Made by a program: the position numbers and the translations under genes
Shown here: piece by piece, positions 9,371 to 17,594 of the stretch
Numbering within the stretch: position 1 is the first letter of the stretch
How the letters are laid out: every line of letters starts with the position of its first letter
NCBI GenBank assembly: GCA_016783825.1
Contig: JADHVV010000020.1
Coordinates: forward strand, 1-35,757
Direction: 5' to 3'
DNA: 35,757 bases
DNA from: Candidatus Zhuqueibacterota bacterium
GTDB taxonomy: Bacteria > Zhuqueibacterota > Zhuqueibacteria > Thermofontimicrobiales > Thermofontimicrobiaceae
The notes under the pieces: generated by a model
The model's input: the letters and a program-made list of their open reading frames with translations, nothing else
Told to the model about the DNA's origin: nothing
The model's database searches: none

Positions 9371-9607
9371 GTGAAACGTGAAACGTCAAACGTGAAACGA
9401 AAAAATATTTGTAACTATTTAGCTTGGTAATAAATGTCATTCTGAGGGAGCTTGCGACCGAAGAATCTCCCCAATATTTACGCTTTTATTAAAAATACGA
9501 GATTCTTCACTTCCCAACATTACCAGCCCCCTCCCACGTTCAGAATGACATTGTTAGCTGCAAAGTTACAAATACTCTTAAATTCTCAATTCCATTTCAC
9601 GTTTCAC
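9371..9607. repeat. outer inverted repeat (GTGAAAC heptamers), atpG-atpD
   Basis: The 364-base gap between atpG and atpD has no gene. GTGAAAC heptamers in register at 9371-9398 (four units, one GTCAAAC) pair with TTTCACGTTTCAC at 9595-9607. A second pair of arms just inside (TTGTAACTATTTAGC near 9409 and GCTGCAAAGTTACAA near 9557) extends the stem. A separate short element with its own inverted ends is inserted in the loop. Confidence 0.82.
9433..9552. mobile_element. MITE-like element nested in the atpG-atpD repeat
   Basis: A 120-base segment with perfect 13-bp terminal inverted repeats, AATGTCATTCTGA at 9433-9445 and TCAGAATGACATT at 9540-9552, plus an internal pair around AGAATCTC/GAGATTCTT. 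It has no coding capacity. TGTCATTC ends recur in the element upstream of smpB (29452-29572). Ends of this kind are typical of small non-autonomous or REP-like repeats; no transposase is in the window. Confidence 0.6.
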
Positions 9608-9679
9608 TTTTTCCAGACATAAAAATAATTAAAGAAAAAAACAGAGATCAATAAAATAATTTTTTTCAGGAACGAATAA

Positions 9680-11068
<1,389 letters not shown>

Positions 11069-11070
11069 TT

Positions 11071-11490
11071 ATGAATAAAGTTTTTGATCTTGAAATAATA
11101 ACGCCATTGGAAGTTTTGTATAAATCTGAAGTTAAACACATCCGCGTGCCCGGAATAGAAGGCTATTTCGGAATATTAGCCGGGCATACGCCGTTTGTAA
11201 CTACGCTTAGCCAAGGTGAGATTAAAGTCGATCAACAAAATAATGAGTCAAAGTATTTTGCCACCAGTGGCGGAATTGTGGAAGTCCTGCCTCAGAAAAC
11301 AACGGTTTTAGTCGAGACAGCAGAAGAAGCAATTGAGATAGATATCGAGAGAGCAATTTACTCAAAAGAACGGGCGGAACGAAGATTGAAAGAAAAAGCT
11401 CCTGAAACTGATATTGAAAGAGCAAAAGCTGCCCTGGCAAAGGCAGATAACCGGATTAAAATTTATAAAAAATTAAAGCCGGATTCGTGA
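11071..11490 (+). CDS. atpC: F1Fo ATP synthase subunit epsilon
   Basis: A 139-residue rotor subunit. The N-terminal beta-sandwich is recognisable (FDLEIITPLEVLYKSEV, then GYFGILAGHTPFVTTL), followed by a C-terminal alpha-helical hairpin rich in Ala/Glu/Lys/Arg, the part that can inhibit ATP hydrolysis by inserting into the head. I start at ATG 11071; a GTG at 11065 overlaps the atpD stop and would add two residues. Last gene of the ATP synthase cluster. Confidence 0.93.
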   Translation: MNKVFDLEIITPLEVLYKSEVKHIRVPGIEGYFGILAGHTPFVTTLSQGEIKVDQQNNESKYFATSGGIVEVLPQKTTVLVETAEEAIEIDIERAIYSKERAERRLKEKAPETDIERAKAALAKADNRIKIYKKLKPDS

Positions 11491-11546
11491 TTTAAAGTCA
11501 AAACAATTTGAGTCAAAATAATTAAAGCAAAATGATGTTAATGATT

Positions 11547-11575
11547 TTGACAATAATTAAATATTTCTATTCAAT
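11547..11575 (+). promoter_or_regulatory. weak candidate promoter before the muramidase gene
   Basis: TTGACA at 11547-11552, 17-bp spacer, TTCAAT (4 of 6 to TATAAT). The -35 is perfect, the -10 poor. It lies upstream of the terminator-like hairpin at 11596-11633, so a transcript from here would pass through that hairpin. Confidence 0.3.
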
Positions 11576-11595
11576 GAATAGAAAAAATGAATTTT

Positions 11596-11633
11596 AAGTT
11601 GCAGTTAACTTATGTATAGTTGCAACTTTTTTT
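11596..11633 (+). terminator. rho-independent terminator after atpC
   Basis: AAGTTGCA (11596-11603) pairs with TGCAACTT (11621-11628) and runs into seven T residues. It closes the ATP synthase operon. It falls within the longest open frame of the next gene, which supports using the later ATG there. Confidence 0.75.
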
Positions 11634-11659
11634 ATGCAATCAAAAATATGGAGAAAAAA

Positions 11660-12913
11660 ATGCAGGGTAAATTATCAGTCGTAATTCTTTTTTTTATGAT
11701 TTCTACTTCAAGTCTTATCTTTGGTCAAAATTTTAATCATGAATTAAAATCTCAATCCCGTCCAAAAATCAAATTGGGCATCGATGTCCTGCTGGAAAAA
11801 CACATTGACGTATTAAAAGGAAAAAATGTTGGACTAATCACTAATCACACCGGGGTAAATTGTCAGTTAAAACCAACAATTGATGTTTTGAATGATGAAC
11901 CGGACATTAATTTAGTTGCCATTTTTGGGCCTGAACATGGGGCACGCGGTGATGTGGCGGCTGGTGAGCATGTTTCTACTTATACGGATAAAAGAACGGG
12001 AATCAAAGTTTATAGCTTATATGGTAAAACGCGCAAACCAACGACTAAAATGCTGGGTAATATTGATGTTTTAATTTACGATATTCAAGATATTGGTTCC
12101 CGAGCCTACACATATATTTACACCATGGCTTATGCCATGGAAGCAGCAAAAGAAGCTGGCATTAAATTTATCGTGCTGGATCGCCCTAATCCCATGGGCG
12201 GAAATAAAATCGGCGGCAACGTACTCGATCCAAAGTTTAGTTCTTTCATCGGGCTTTATCCGATTCCTTATATTTACGGAATGACAGTGGGTGAATTGGC
12301 GTTGCTATTCAATAAAGAATTCAAAATTAACTGTGATTTAAAAATTATACAAATGCAAGGCTGGAAACGGGATATGCAATGGTCAGAGACCGGGCTTATG
12401 TGGATTCCTACTTCTCCGCATCTCCCGCATTCTGAAACCGCATTTTTTGTTGCGACAACCGGTTGTATCGGTGAACTGGGCACAGTATCCATTGGCGTGG
12501 GTTATACTTCACCTTTTGAGTTGATTGGCACACCTTGGATAGATGGCGAAAAATTGGCACTCGAGTTAAATGCAAAAGAACTAGACGGTGTTTACTTTAG
12601 ACCAACATCTTTTAAACCATATTATGCAAAATTTATTAATGAATTGTGCAGCGGTATCCAGATTCATATTCTGGATTTTGATAAATATGAACCTGCAACA
12701 ACCCAGGTTCACATTTTAACAGCGATTAAAAAACAATACCCGAAGAAAAATATTTTTGATAAAAAAAGAATTTCCATGTTTGATAAGGCGTTTGGGACGG
12801 ATGAAGTGAGAAAGCGTGTTATTCGGGGGGATTCTGCTGAAAGCATTTTGCGGGATTGGGGAAAACAGTTGGAGAAGTTTGACAGGATAAGGGGGCGGTA
12901 TTTGATTTATTGA
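11660..12913 (+). CDS. DUF1343 / NamZ-like exo-beta-N-acetylmuramidase, exported
   Basis: A 417-residue protein of the DUF1343 family, whose characterised member NamZ is an exo-acting beta-N-acetylmuramidase in peptidoglycan recycling. Start ATG 11660 is chosen because GGAG (11650-11653) lies 6 bases ahead and it begins a signal peptide (basic MQGKL, hydrophobic core to about residue 20, FGQ cleavage region). Family blocks: LKGKNVGLITNHTGV, AIFGPEHGARGDVAAGEHV, DVLIYDIQDIGSRAYTYIYT, LDRPNPMGG and IPYIYGMTVGELA; the glutamate in GPEHG is in the conserved catalytic region. Its last about 50 codons have a diverged copy at 14225-14374. Confidence 0.9.
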   Translation: MQGKLSVVILFFMISTSSLIFGQNFNHELKSQSRPKIKLGIDVLLEKHIDVLKGKNVGLITNHTGVNCQLKPTIDVLNDEPDINLVAIFGPEHGARGDVAAGEHVSTYTDKRTGIKVYSLYGKTRKPTTKMLGNIDVLIYDIQDIGSRAYTYIYTMAYAMEAAKEAGIKFIVLDRPNPMGGNKIGGNVLDPKFSSFIGLYPIPYIYGMTVGELALLFNKEFKINCDLKIIQMQGWKRDMQWSETGLMWIPTSPHLPHSETAFFVATTGCIGELGTVSIGVGYTSPFELIGTPWIDGEKLALELNAKELDGVYFRPTSFKPYYAKFINELCSGIQIHILDFDKYEPATTQVHILTAIKKQYPKKNIFDKKRISMFDKAFGTDEVRKRVIRGDSAESILRDWGKQLEKFDRIRGRYLIY

Positions 12914-12927
12914 TAAAATAGAATTTT

Positions 12928-13239
12928 TTAATCTGCACTGTAAATAATCCTACCTGTTCTTAGGATTGTTTCTAAAAACCCGCTGGGATCATGACTTTCT
13001 TCAAATATGGCAGGCTCAATTCTGGCATCAATATTCCTCCGCAATTGAAAAAGTCTGGCAGCCGTTTTTAAATAATCATCCTCTATGTTTTTGAATACAA
13101 CAGCTACGTCGATATCACTATCCTCATGCGCTGTGCCTTTCAACTGTGATCCGAATAGAATGATTTTTTGTACCACAAAGTGTTCTCGCACAATATCAGC
13201 AAAAGCATTTACTCGGTTAATAACTGATTTTTTAACCAT
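12928..13239 (-). CDS. MNT-type nucleotidyltransferase antitoxin (MntA-like)
   Basis: A 103-residue minimal nucleotidyltransferase. The polymerase-beta signature is complete: G30-S31, ten residues, D42-x-D44 in LFGSQLKGTAHEDSDIDVAV, and a third acidic residue at D71 (NIDARIEP). In HEPN-MNT systems this protein neutralises the HEPN RNase by adding AMP to it. The start lies inside the 3' end of the upstream HEPN gene (31-base overlap), so the pair is co-translated. It converges on the muramidase gene with a 14-base gap. Confidence 0.9.
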   Translation of the reverse strand: MVKKSVINRVNAFADIVREHFVVQKIILFGSQLKGTAHEDSDIDVAVVFKNIEDDYLKTAARLFQLRRNIDARIEPAIFEESHDPSGFLETILRTGRIIYSAD

Positions 13240-13604
13240 TGATGTAATTCCTTAGTATTTTTAATTATTTGTTTGCACTTTTTTTCATCCAGAGTTTGTA
13301 GCAATTTCTCTTTGTATGATGGATATCTTGCTTCAATATTTAGTGGTTGCAAAATATCGAGAAAATTAAGCTGTTCCTCACTCATTGAATGAATGATCTC
13401 TCTTTTCTCTGCTAATTGAGTTAGGTTATGGCTGTATGGCGGTGTTGCATTTTTAAAATATGCATAATAAGCTTTTAAGCCCTTTTCTATCACCTGATGG
13501 CACATAAAACCCACATATAAAAATCGTTTCGTATTGAGCATACTTTTTGCTGTTTCTAAATCATATTCGGCAATATCAAGCCAGTATTGGATTTTCTTAT
13601 TCAT
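13209..13604 (-). CDS. HEPN-domain toxin partner (HepT-like)
   Basis: A 131-residue all-helical HEPN protein: IQYWLDIAEYDLETAKSML at the N-terminus, FMCHQVIEKGLKAYY around residues 33-47, HNLTQLAE, and NIEARYPSYKE later. This is the usual layout of PF05168-type HEPN proteins paired with MNT. HEPN RNases normally use an R-x4-6-H motif; I see only KREIIH (R-x3-H), so either activity is altered or this subfamily uses another site. First gene of the two-gene operon. Confidence 0.87.
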   Translation of the reverse strand: MNKKIQYWLDIAEYDLETAKSMLNTKRFLYVGFMCHQVIEKGLKAYYAYFKNATPPYSHNLTQLAEKREIIHSMSEEQLNFLDILQPLNIEARYPSYKEKLLQTLDEKKCKQIIKNTKELHQWLKNQLLTE

Positions 13605-13653
13605 GTCTTTAACGTGTTTTAGGATGATTTGACAATCTTTGAATATATAAAAA

Positions 13654-13875
13654 TTAGATAGCTTCTGCTAAGCGTACATTTTCCAATGTAATAGGAGGCA
13701 CTTGACCTTTTCCCAAAACCTCCTTCGCGTCCAAAATTTCAATACCGACCAGCATTTCGCGTGGGCCAATATTCAAGGCAATTTCTTCGTTCAAACGAAC
13801 AGTACGACATTCGTGTTTGCCTTCAATTAAACGAATGTAAAGTGCATCAACCTCTGGATCATAACTTATTTTCAT
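13654..13875 (-). CDS. DUF2283 protein, likely antitoxin
   Basis: A 73-residue protein with the DUF2283 pattern: MKISYDPEVDALYIRL, a turn with ECRTVRLNEEIALNI, then VGIEILDAKEVL. Such proteins are usually encoded directly after a DUF4258 protein, as here (14-base gap), and the pair is a predicted type II toxin-antitoxin system with this one as antitoxin. Function by family and context only. Confidence 0.85.
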   Translation of the reverse strand: MKISYDPEVDALYIRLIEGKHECRTVRLNEEIALNIGPREMLVGIEILDAKEVLGKGQVPPITLENVRLAEAI

Positions 13876-13889
13876 GATAACATCTCCTA

Positions 13890-14144
13890 TTAGAAATAAA
13901 AAGTATAAACAGTGATAACGACTATCTCTTCTGCTTCAACCTTAATAACAGCTGCAACTTGTTTTATCGCGTAGAAGTTCCCTTGCCAAAAGTCATTGAA
14001 ATCAAAATTAAAGCGGCACATTTCTCGACCAAACTTTGCAGGTTCACGAGTACCATCATTAACGGCTTTTTTGACTTCTGCTTCAGTTGCACCTCGTTCA
14101 CTACATTGCTCAAGCGCATGTTTCGTCAGGCGAATGTTTTTCAT
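13890..14144 (-). CDS. DUF4258 protein, likely RelE/BrnT-like toxin
   Basis: An 84-residue basic-to-neutral protein beginning IRLTKHALEQCSERGATEAEV, the DUF4258 signature (a conserved His followed by RG), and ending in a beta-sheet with VVITVYTFY. The fold is expected to resemble RelE/BrnT RNases, hence a likely toxin. It is the first gene of a two-gene operon with DUF2283 and has a near-perfect promoter with a palindrome across the -10 and start site, fitting autoregulation. Confidence 0.82.
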   Translation of the reverse strand: MKNIRLTKHALEQCSERGATEAEVKKAVNDGTREPAKFGREMCRFNFDFNDFWQGNFYAIKQVAAVIKVEAEEIVVITVYTFYF

Positions 14145-14158
14145 GCGTCGTCCTATTG

Positions 14159-14180
14159 ATTTGAAATAAGTATTTCAAAT
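14159..14180. promoter_or_regulatory. palindromic operator overlapping the DUF4258-DUF2283 promoter
   Basis: ATTTGAAATA (14159-14168), AG centre, TATTTCAAAT (14171-14180): a perfect 10-bp inverted repeat. It overlaps the -10 hexamer by three bases and covers the expected transcription start, where a toxin-antitoxin complex would block RNA polymerase. Confidence 0.72.
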
Positions 14181-14206
14181 ATATAAAACTGAGGATTAAA
14201 TGTCAA
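14178..14206 (-). promoter_or_regulatory. sigma70 promoter of the DUF4258-DUF2283 operon
   Basis: Minus strand: TTGACA (14206-14201), 17-bp spacer, TATATT (14183-14178), about 35 bases upstream of the DUF4258 ATG at 14144. One of the best consensus matches in the window. Confidence 0.78.
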
Positions 14207-14224
14207 TGTTTTTTATTAGGTGAA

Positions 14225-14374
14225 AAAAGAATTTCCATGTTTGATAAGGCGTTTAGGACGGATGAAGTGAGAAAGAAGGTAAATAGCGGAGAATCTGCTG
14301 AAAGTATTATGGCGGACTGGGGGAGGCAGTTGGGGAAGTTTAATAAGATTAGGGGGAGGTATTTGATTTATTGA
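14225..14374 (+). pseudogene. diverged copy of the NamZ-like gene 3' end
   Basis: These 150 bases match the last 50 codons and stop of the muramidase gene (12764-12913): by eye about 84% of bases and 39 of 50 residues, including ISMFDKAF, TDEVRK, SAESI and IRGRYLIY plus the stop. The reading frame is kept and many changes are conservative, so it looks like the tail of a diverged paralogue rather than a fresh duplication. No upstream part of the gene remains; the toxin-antitoxin cluster occupies the space. Confidence 0.85.
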
Positions 14375-14398
14375 AAGGTAATGAATTAAGCTGATCTA

Positions 14399-14631
14399 TT
14401 AAAATCTCCTACCAGAGAATGATTCAACATCATTTGATTGAATACTTTCACCAAGATCGGTTTCCCATTTATTAGCCCATTGTTCAATATCAAAAAATTT
14501 CTTTTTTTTTTTTTGGTTTTTATTAAAGAGTTTATAACTATTTCTAATTCATCCCCTTCATCAAATTGAGGCAAGTCTAAAATAACTTTTTTTGTCGCAT
14601 CAATTTTCTTTTTAAATGTCAAGATTTGCAT
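14399..14631 (-). pseudogene. frameshifted antitoxin-like gene (poly-A slip)
   Basis: The first 43 or so codons read MQILTFKKKIDATKKVILDL and onward in one frame up to a run of 13 A (plus-strand T run 14502-14514). After the run that frame gives unrelated sequence, while a different frame gives FFDIEQWANKWETDLGESIQ and ends DVESFSGRRF-stop, a tail typical of small antitoxins paired with PIN or similar toxins. One extra A, or two fewer, would restore a 77-78-residue protein. So this is a homopolymer indel: pseudogene, slippage-controlled gene, or sequencing error. No toxin gene is next to it. Confidence 0.7.
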
Positions 14632-14698
14632 CGCTTTTGTTAATTTTCGATTACTATAAAAAAATATTTATCGATCAGTTTTAAAAAACATAATTTAT

Positions 14699-16318
14699 TC
14701 AATCATTCTGCATATACGCTGGCTTTGGAAAAATTACCTTCACTGGTTGCCTGAATACCGCATGCTGCAACAACAACTCACCTTTTGCTAATCGGGTCAA
14801 AGAAATTTTTAAATCCTGATCTAAAAAACGATAATCTGGCATATTAACCTCACTGGAAGTTGAACGACCTAAAATTTTTGTTGCGCAGTTGCCTGTAACG
14901 CGTGAATGAACCGCACTCATGAATTGTTGTGCTGAAAATAAAATAACTCCCAGCGACCGCCCTCGTTCGGAAATATCCAAAATTTGCTCAATCAGGGCAG
15001 AATCTTTACCACCAGACGGCGCATATTTATTCAACTCGTCAACAAAAATGATGACTTTCTCTGGCAAATTAAAAGTTACATCTGATTCAGCAAACATTTC
15101 ATAAATGGTTCGCACAATATCACCAAAAACAAACGACTGTTCAGTATCATTCAATTTGGCAATATCAACAACATAAGTGTGTCCACCTTCTATTTCTCGT
15201 AATCGTTCAGATAGATTTTGTTCCATTCTTGTTCTTTGATCAGTGAACATTCCAGTCGTCCTCGTTTGTACGATTCTTCTTAAATGTCTTCGAAATTTAC
15301 CAACAGATGAAGCACGAACATCGCCAAGTTTTTGCGATAAGCCATTTTTAGCTAACGGCTCGGTGTTCAACAAATCATTCCAATTACTAACGCCTTTGAA
15401 CTGTGCGGTGCCAAACCCATTTTGGATTTCCCCAACTAATGAATCGATAGTTTCACTCGGATCGGGAATGTTAGAAAACAACAAATCCAATTTATTAATG
15501 CTGTCTTCAAGTGCATAGGCAAAAATGTCATGATTGCGGGGTAGAATATATGAATTTGCTTGACCATTTTTTGCTCTTGGCAGGAAATAATGTACATTTC
15601 CGAATGGTTTTGCTTCCAGACCAAGTTTAATCCACAATCCCTTTTGTTCTTCACTTAATTCTTTAGGCGGCTCATCAATTTGTAATAAATCCCCATGTTT
15701 AACATTCATTATAATTACAGCGATATCTTCTGGCTGGACAGTTTGCAATAGCGATTGCAATAAAAACATCGCATAGCTGGTTTTTGTGGCTAATCCGCTA
15801 ATACCAGAAATATTAAGATGAGCTGATTCAGGGCCTAAAACATAATTTCGATCAACATATACGACCGCTTCCTCTTCATTGCTCATTTTTATTAATCCCG
15901 CAGGGATTCTTCTCTCAATCTCCATTGTATCTATTCCAAGCGCTGCATGAATACCAGTTTCATCAGCAAAGCATACATCTTTTTCATTTTCGATGGGCAT
16001 GTAAATATCATCACTATTCATCATTACGTTAACTTTTGCCAATGTTGCGCCCATTCTGGGTGTATTGGGTTCTTCGGTTAATGAACCAAAATTGTTAGAT
16101 ATAAAATTCGCTAAATGACTATTAGCATCTGTCCGATGTTCCAATGTTGTCACCAATCCAAAAGTCTTGCTTTCTCTTAAATGTTTCGCTTCAACGATGT
16201 CAAATGGATTTACAATTCTATCTGTTGTAATCCAAAAATTGAATTTATCCGAGGTATTCGGATCTCGTTCTGTCGCGGATGATCGCCCTATAACTTCATT
16301 TGTATTTTCTTTTGCCAT
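14699..16318 (-). CDS. HerA-like ATPase (FtsK-HerA superfamily)
   Basis: A 539-residue ATPase of the HerA/DUF87 type, a hexameric DNA translocase that works with NurA nuclease. An N-terminal HAS-barrel-like region (residues 1-150) precedes the ATPase core. The Walker A region reads GISGLATKTS (about 172-181), lacking the usual second glycine of GxxxxGK[ST] but keeping the lysine; Walker B is VIIFVDELNKY (D427-E428); ERGRSLGVILFSAQQ follows as the sensor/arginine block. The ATG at 16318 is chosen because GGAG lies 8 bases before it; an upstream TTG at 16342 would overlap nurA. It is the second gene of the nurA-herA operon. A role in end resection or phage defence is inferred. Confidence 0.85.
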   Translation of the reverse strand: MAKENTNEVIGRSSATERDPNTSDKFNFWITTDRIVNPFDIVEAKHLRESKTFGLVTTLEHRTDANSHLANFISNNFGSLTEEPNTPRMGATLAKVNVMMNSDDIYMPIENEKDVCFADETGIHAALGIDTMEIERRIPAGLIKMSNEEEAVVYVDRNYVLGPESAHLNISGISGLATKTSYAMFLLQSLLQTVQPEDIAVIIMNVKHGDLLQIDEPPKELSEEQKGLWIKLGLEAKPFGNVHYFLPRAKNGQANSYILPRNHDIFAYALEDSINKLDLLFSNIPDPSETIDSLVGEIQNGFGTAQFKGVSNWNDLLNTEPLAKNGLSQKLGDVRASSVGKFRRHLRRIVQTRTTGMFTDQRTRMEQNLSERLREIEGGHTYVVDIAKLNDTEQSFVFGDIVRTIYEMFAESDVTFNLPEKVIIFVDELNKYAPSGGKDSALIEQILDISERGRSLGVILFSAQQFMSAVHSRVTGNCATKILGRSTSSEVNMPDYRFLDQDLKISLTRLAKGELLLQHAVFRQPVKVIFPKPAYMQND

Positions 16319-16332
16319 TTTTATTACTCCTT

Positions 16333-17454
16333 TTATTGCCAATTAATTATTCCCTGGATTACATCATTTGAATAAAAACACTGTCGCGCTACTTGTTCCG
16401 CTTTATAAATTGGATACAAATGCGCATGCCAACGATGATCAGAACCATAAGGTGTTACGAATCTTTCAGGGATGAGCGCTGACGATATGTAATCGACCAA
16501 TTCAGTTGTAACTTCCTGTGACTCTAAATTAGGTATTTCAACTTTCACTATGCCAAATAGCGGATATCGAATATGTTCCAATTTTCTCAATCGAACGTAC
16601 CAGAAACCAGTTTTAGCATCCAAACCACAGTACACGGGAGTGCGATGTTCGTATGGTAAATCTTTAAGCAAATTCACAGTACTTATTCGTTTTTTTGCTT
16701 TTTGCTGCTGGATGAAAAAAGACTGTACAGATGACATGCGTTTTGAAACACCAATCGTTTTTTCCAGTGCAAAATTGGGATCAACTGATCCATATCTCAA
16801 AATGCCATCTTTAATGAACCAACCTGCCTTTCGCTTTTCCCTGAATCTCATCATTAATTCTTTTTCCAGATGACTCATAATCCAGCGAACTTTTACTTCA
16901 CCACGTCGTCGCAAATCGGTACGGCTATCATAATTTCCACTTAAAATATCTTCGTCTGATAAATCGAATAATTCGATATTTTGATCTTTGAAATGCTCAA
17001 GAATATCTTCAATTTTGCTCCAGGCTGTTGATGATACTCTTGCTTTTGCTAATAGAATATACATTCGATTCAATTTTTCTTCAACGAAAAGAATGCCCTT
17101 TTTATCGCGGAAAAGAATGCTGGCGGCAATTTGCGCTAAAAATATCGGTGTGCTACTATGATGTTCTAATCCTGTGGCTAAAAAGTAATGACGGTAGGTA
17201 CCATCCATGAAATAGTGGAAAAAATTATCTTGTTTGCGGAAAATCGGTTCAATCTTTTTAAATTGCCATTGTGGAGCAGGAGTTTCTAAATAAGTATCAA
17301 TTTCCTGATTTTCACGACTAAAAACTTCATCATCTCTCTCTTCTGCATCAATGGAATTTAGCTCCTCAGTGGCATTCCCTATTGCTGGTACAATATCAAG
17401 ATTCTGTTTAATTACCAGGAGAATAGTTTTAAGCATTGAAGATAGCTCTTTCAT
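16333..17454 (-). CDS. NurA-domain nuclease
   Basis: A 373-residue protein with the NurA layout: MDGTYRHY (D84) as first acidic motif, ILFVEEKL (E125-E126), FIKDGILRYG (D216), GVSKRMSS (K238), then YPLFGIVKVEIP and a C-terminal HRWHAHLYPIYKAEQVARQC holding the conserved histidine region. NurA is a manganese-dependent 5'-3' exonuclease/endonuclease acting in DNA end processing with HerA, encoded immediately downstream here (start 14 bases after the nurA stop). The first 75 residues are acidic and poorly conserved. A GGAG ribosome binding site precedes ATG 17454. Confidence 0.82.
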   Translation of the reverse strand: MKELSSMLKTILLVIKQNLDIVPAIGNATEELNSIDAEERDDEVFSRENQEIDTYLETPAPQWQFKKIEPIFRKQDNFFHYFMDGTYRHYFLATGLEHHSSTPIFLAQIAASILFRDKKGILFVEEKLNRMYILLAKARVSSTAWSKIEDILEHFKDQNIELFDLSDEDILSGNYDSRTDLRRRGEVKVRWIMSHLEKELMMRFREKRKAGWFIKDGILRYGSVDPNFALEKTIGVSKRMSSVQSFFIQQQKAKKRISTVNLLKDLPYEHRTPVYCGLDAKTGFWYVRLRKLEHIRYPLFGIVKVEIPNLESQEVTTELVDYISSALIPERFVTPYGSDHRWHAHLYPIYKAEQVARQCFYSNDVIQGIINWQ

Positions 17455-17508
17455 AGAAGCTCCATATTTTAACTAATACAAAAAGATGACTGAAACAAAA
17501 TGTTTACT

Positions 17509-17522
17509 CATTTGTACAAATG
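17509..17522. promoter_or_regulatory. palindromic operator between nurA and the Panacea gene
   Basis: CATTTGTACAAATG is a perfect 14-bp palindrome, extending to 18 bp with one mismatched pair. It ends two bases before the -35 of the rightward promoter and lies 55-68 bases upstream of the nurA start, so one regulator could control both divergent operons. Confidence 0.65.
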
Positions 17523-17524
17523 TG

Positions 17525-17553
17525 TTGACTATTTGGCAGAGAATGATTATATT
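17525..17553 (+). promoter_or_regulatory. sigma70 promoter of the Panacea-MazF-like operon
   Basis: TTGACT (17525-17530), 17-bp spacer, TATATT (17548-17553), 42 bases before the Panacea ATG. The hexamers are identical to those of the rRNA promoters in this window. Confidence 0.75.
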
Positions 17554-17594
17554 AATATCACTAATAATGAAAAAAACAACTTATAAAAATCTAT

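Noticed and set aside
6623-9607. Rho-independent terminators within the ATP synthase operon
   Set aside because: The hairpins there lack the directly following T-run and have long AT-rich arms; they fit the word-repeat family better.
9316-9679. A hidden gene between atpG and atpD
   Set aside because: No open frame of note; the gap is explained by two nested inverted repeats.
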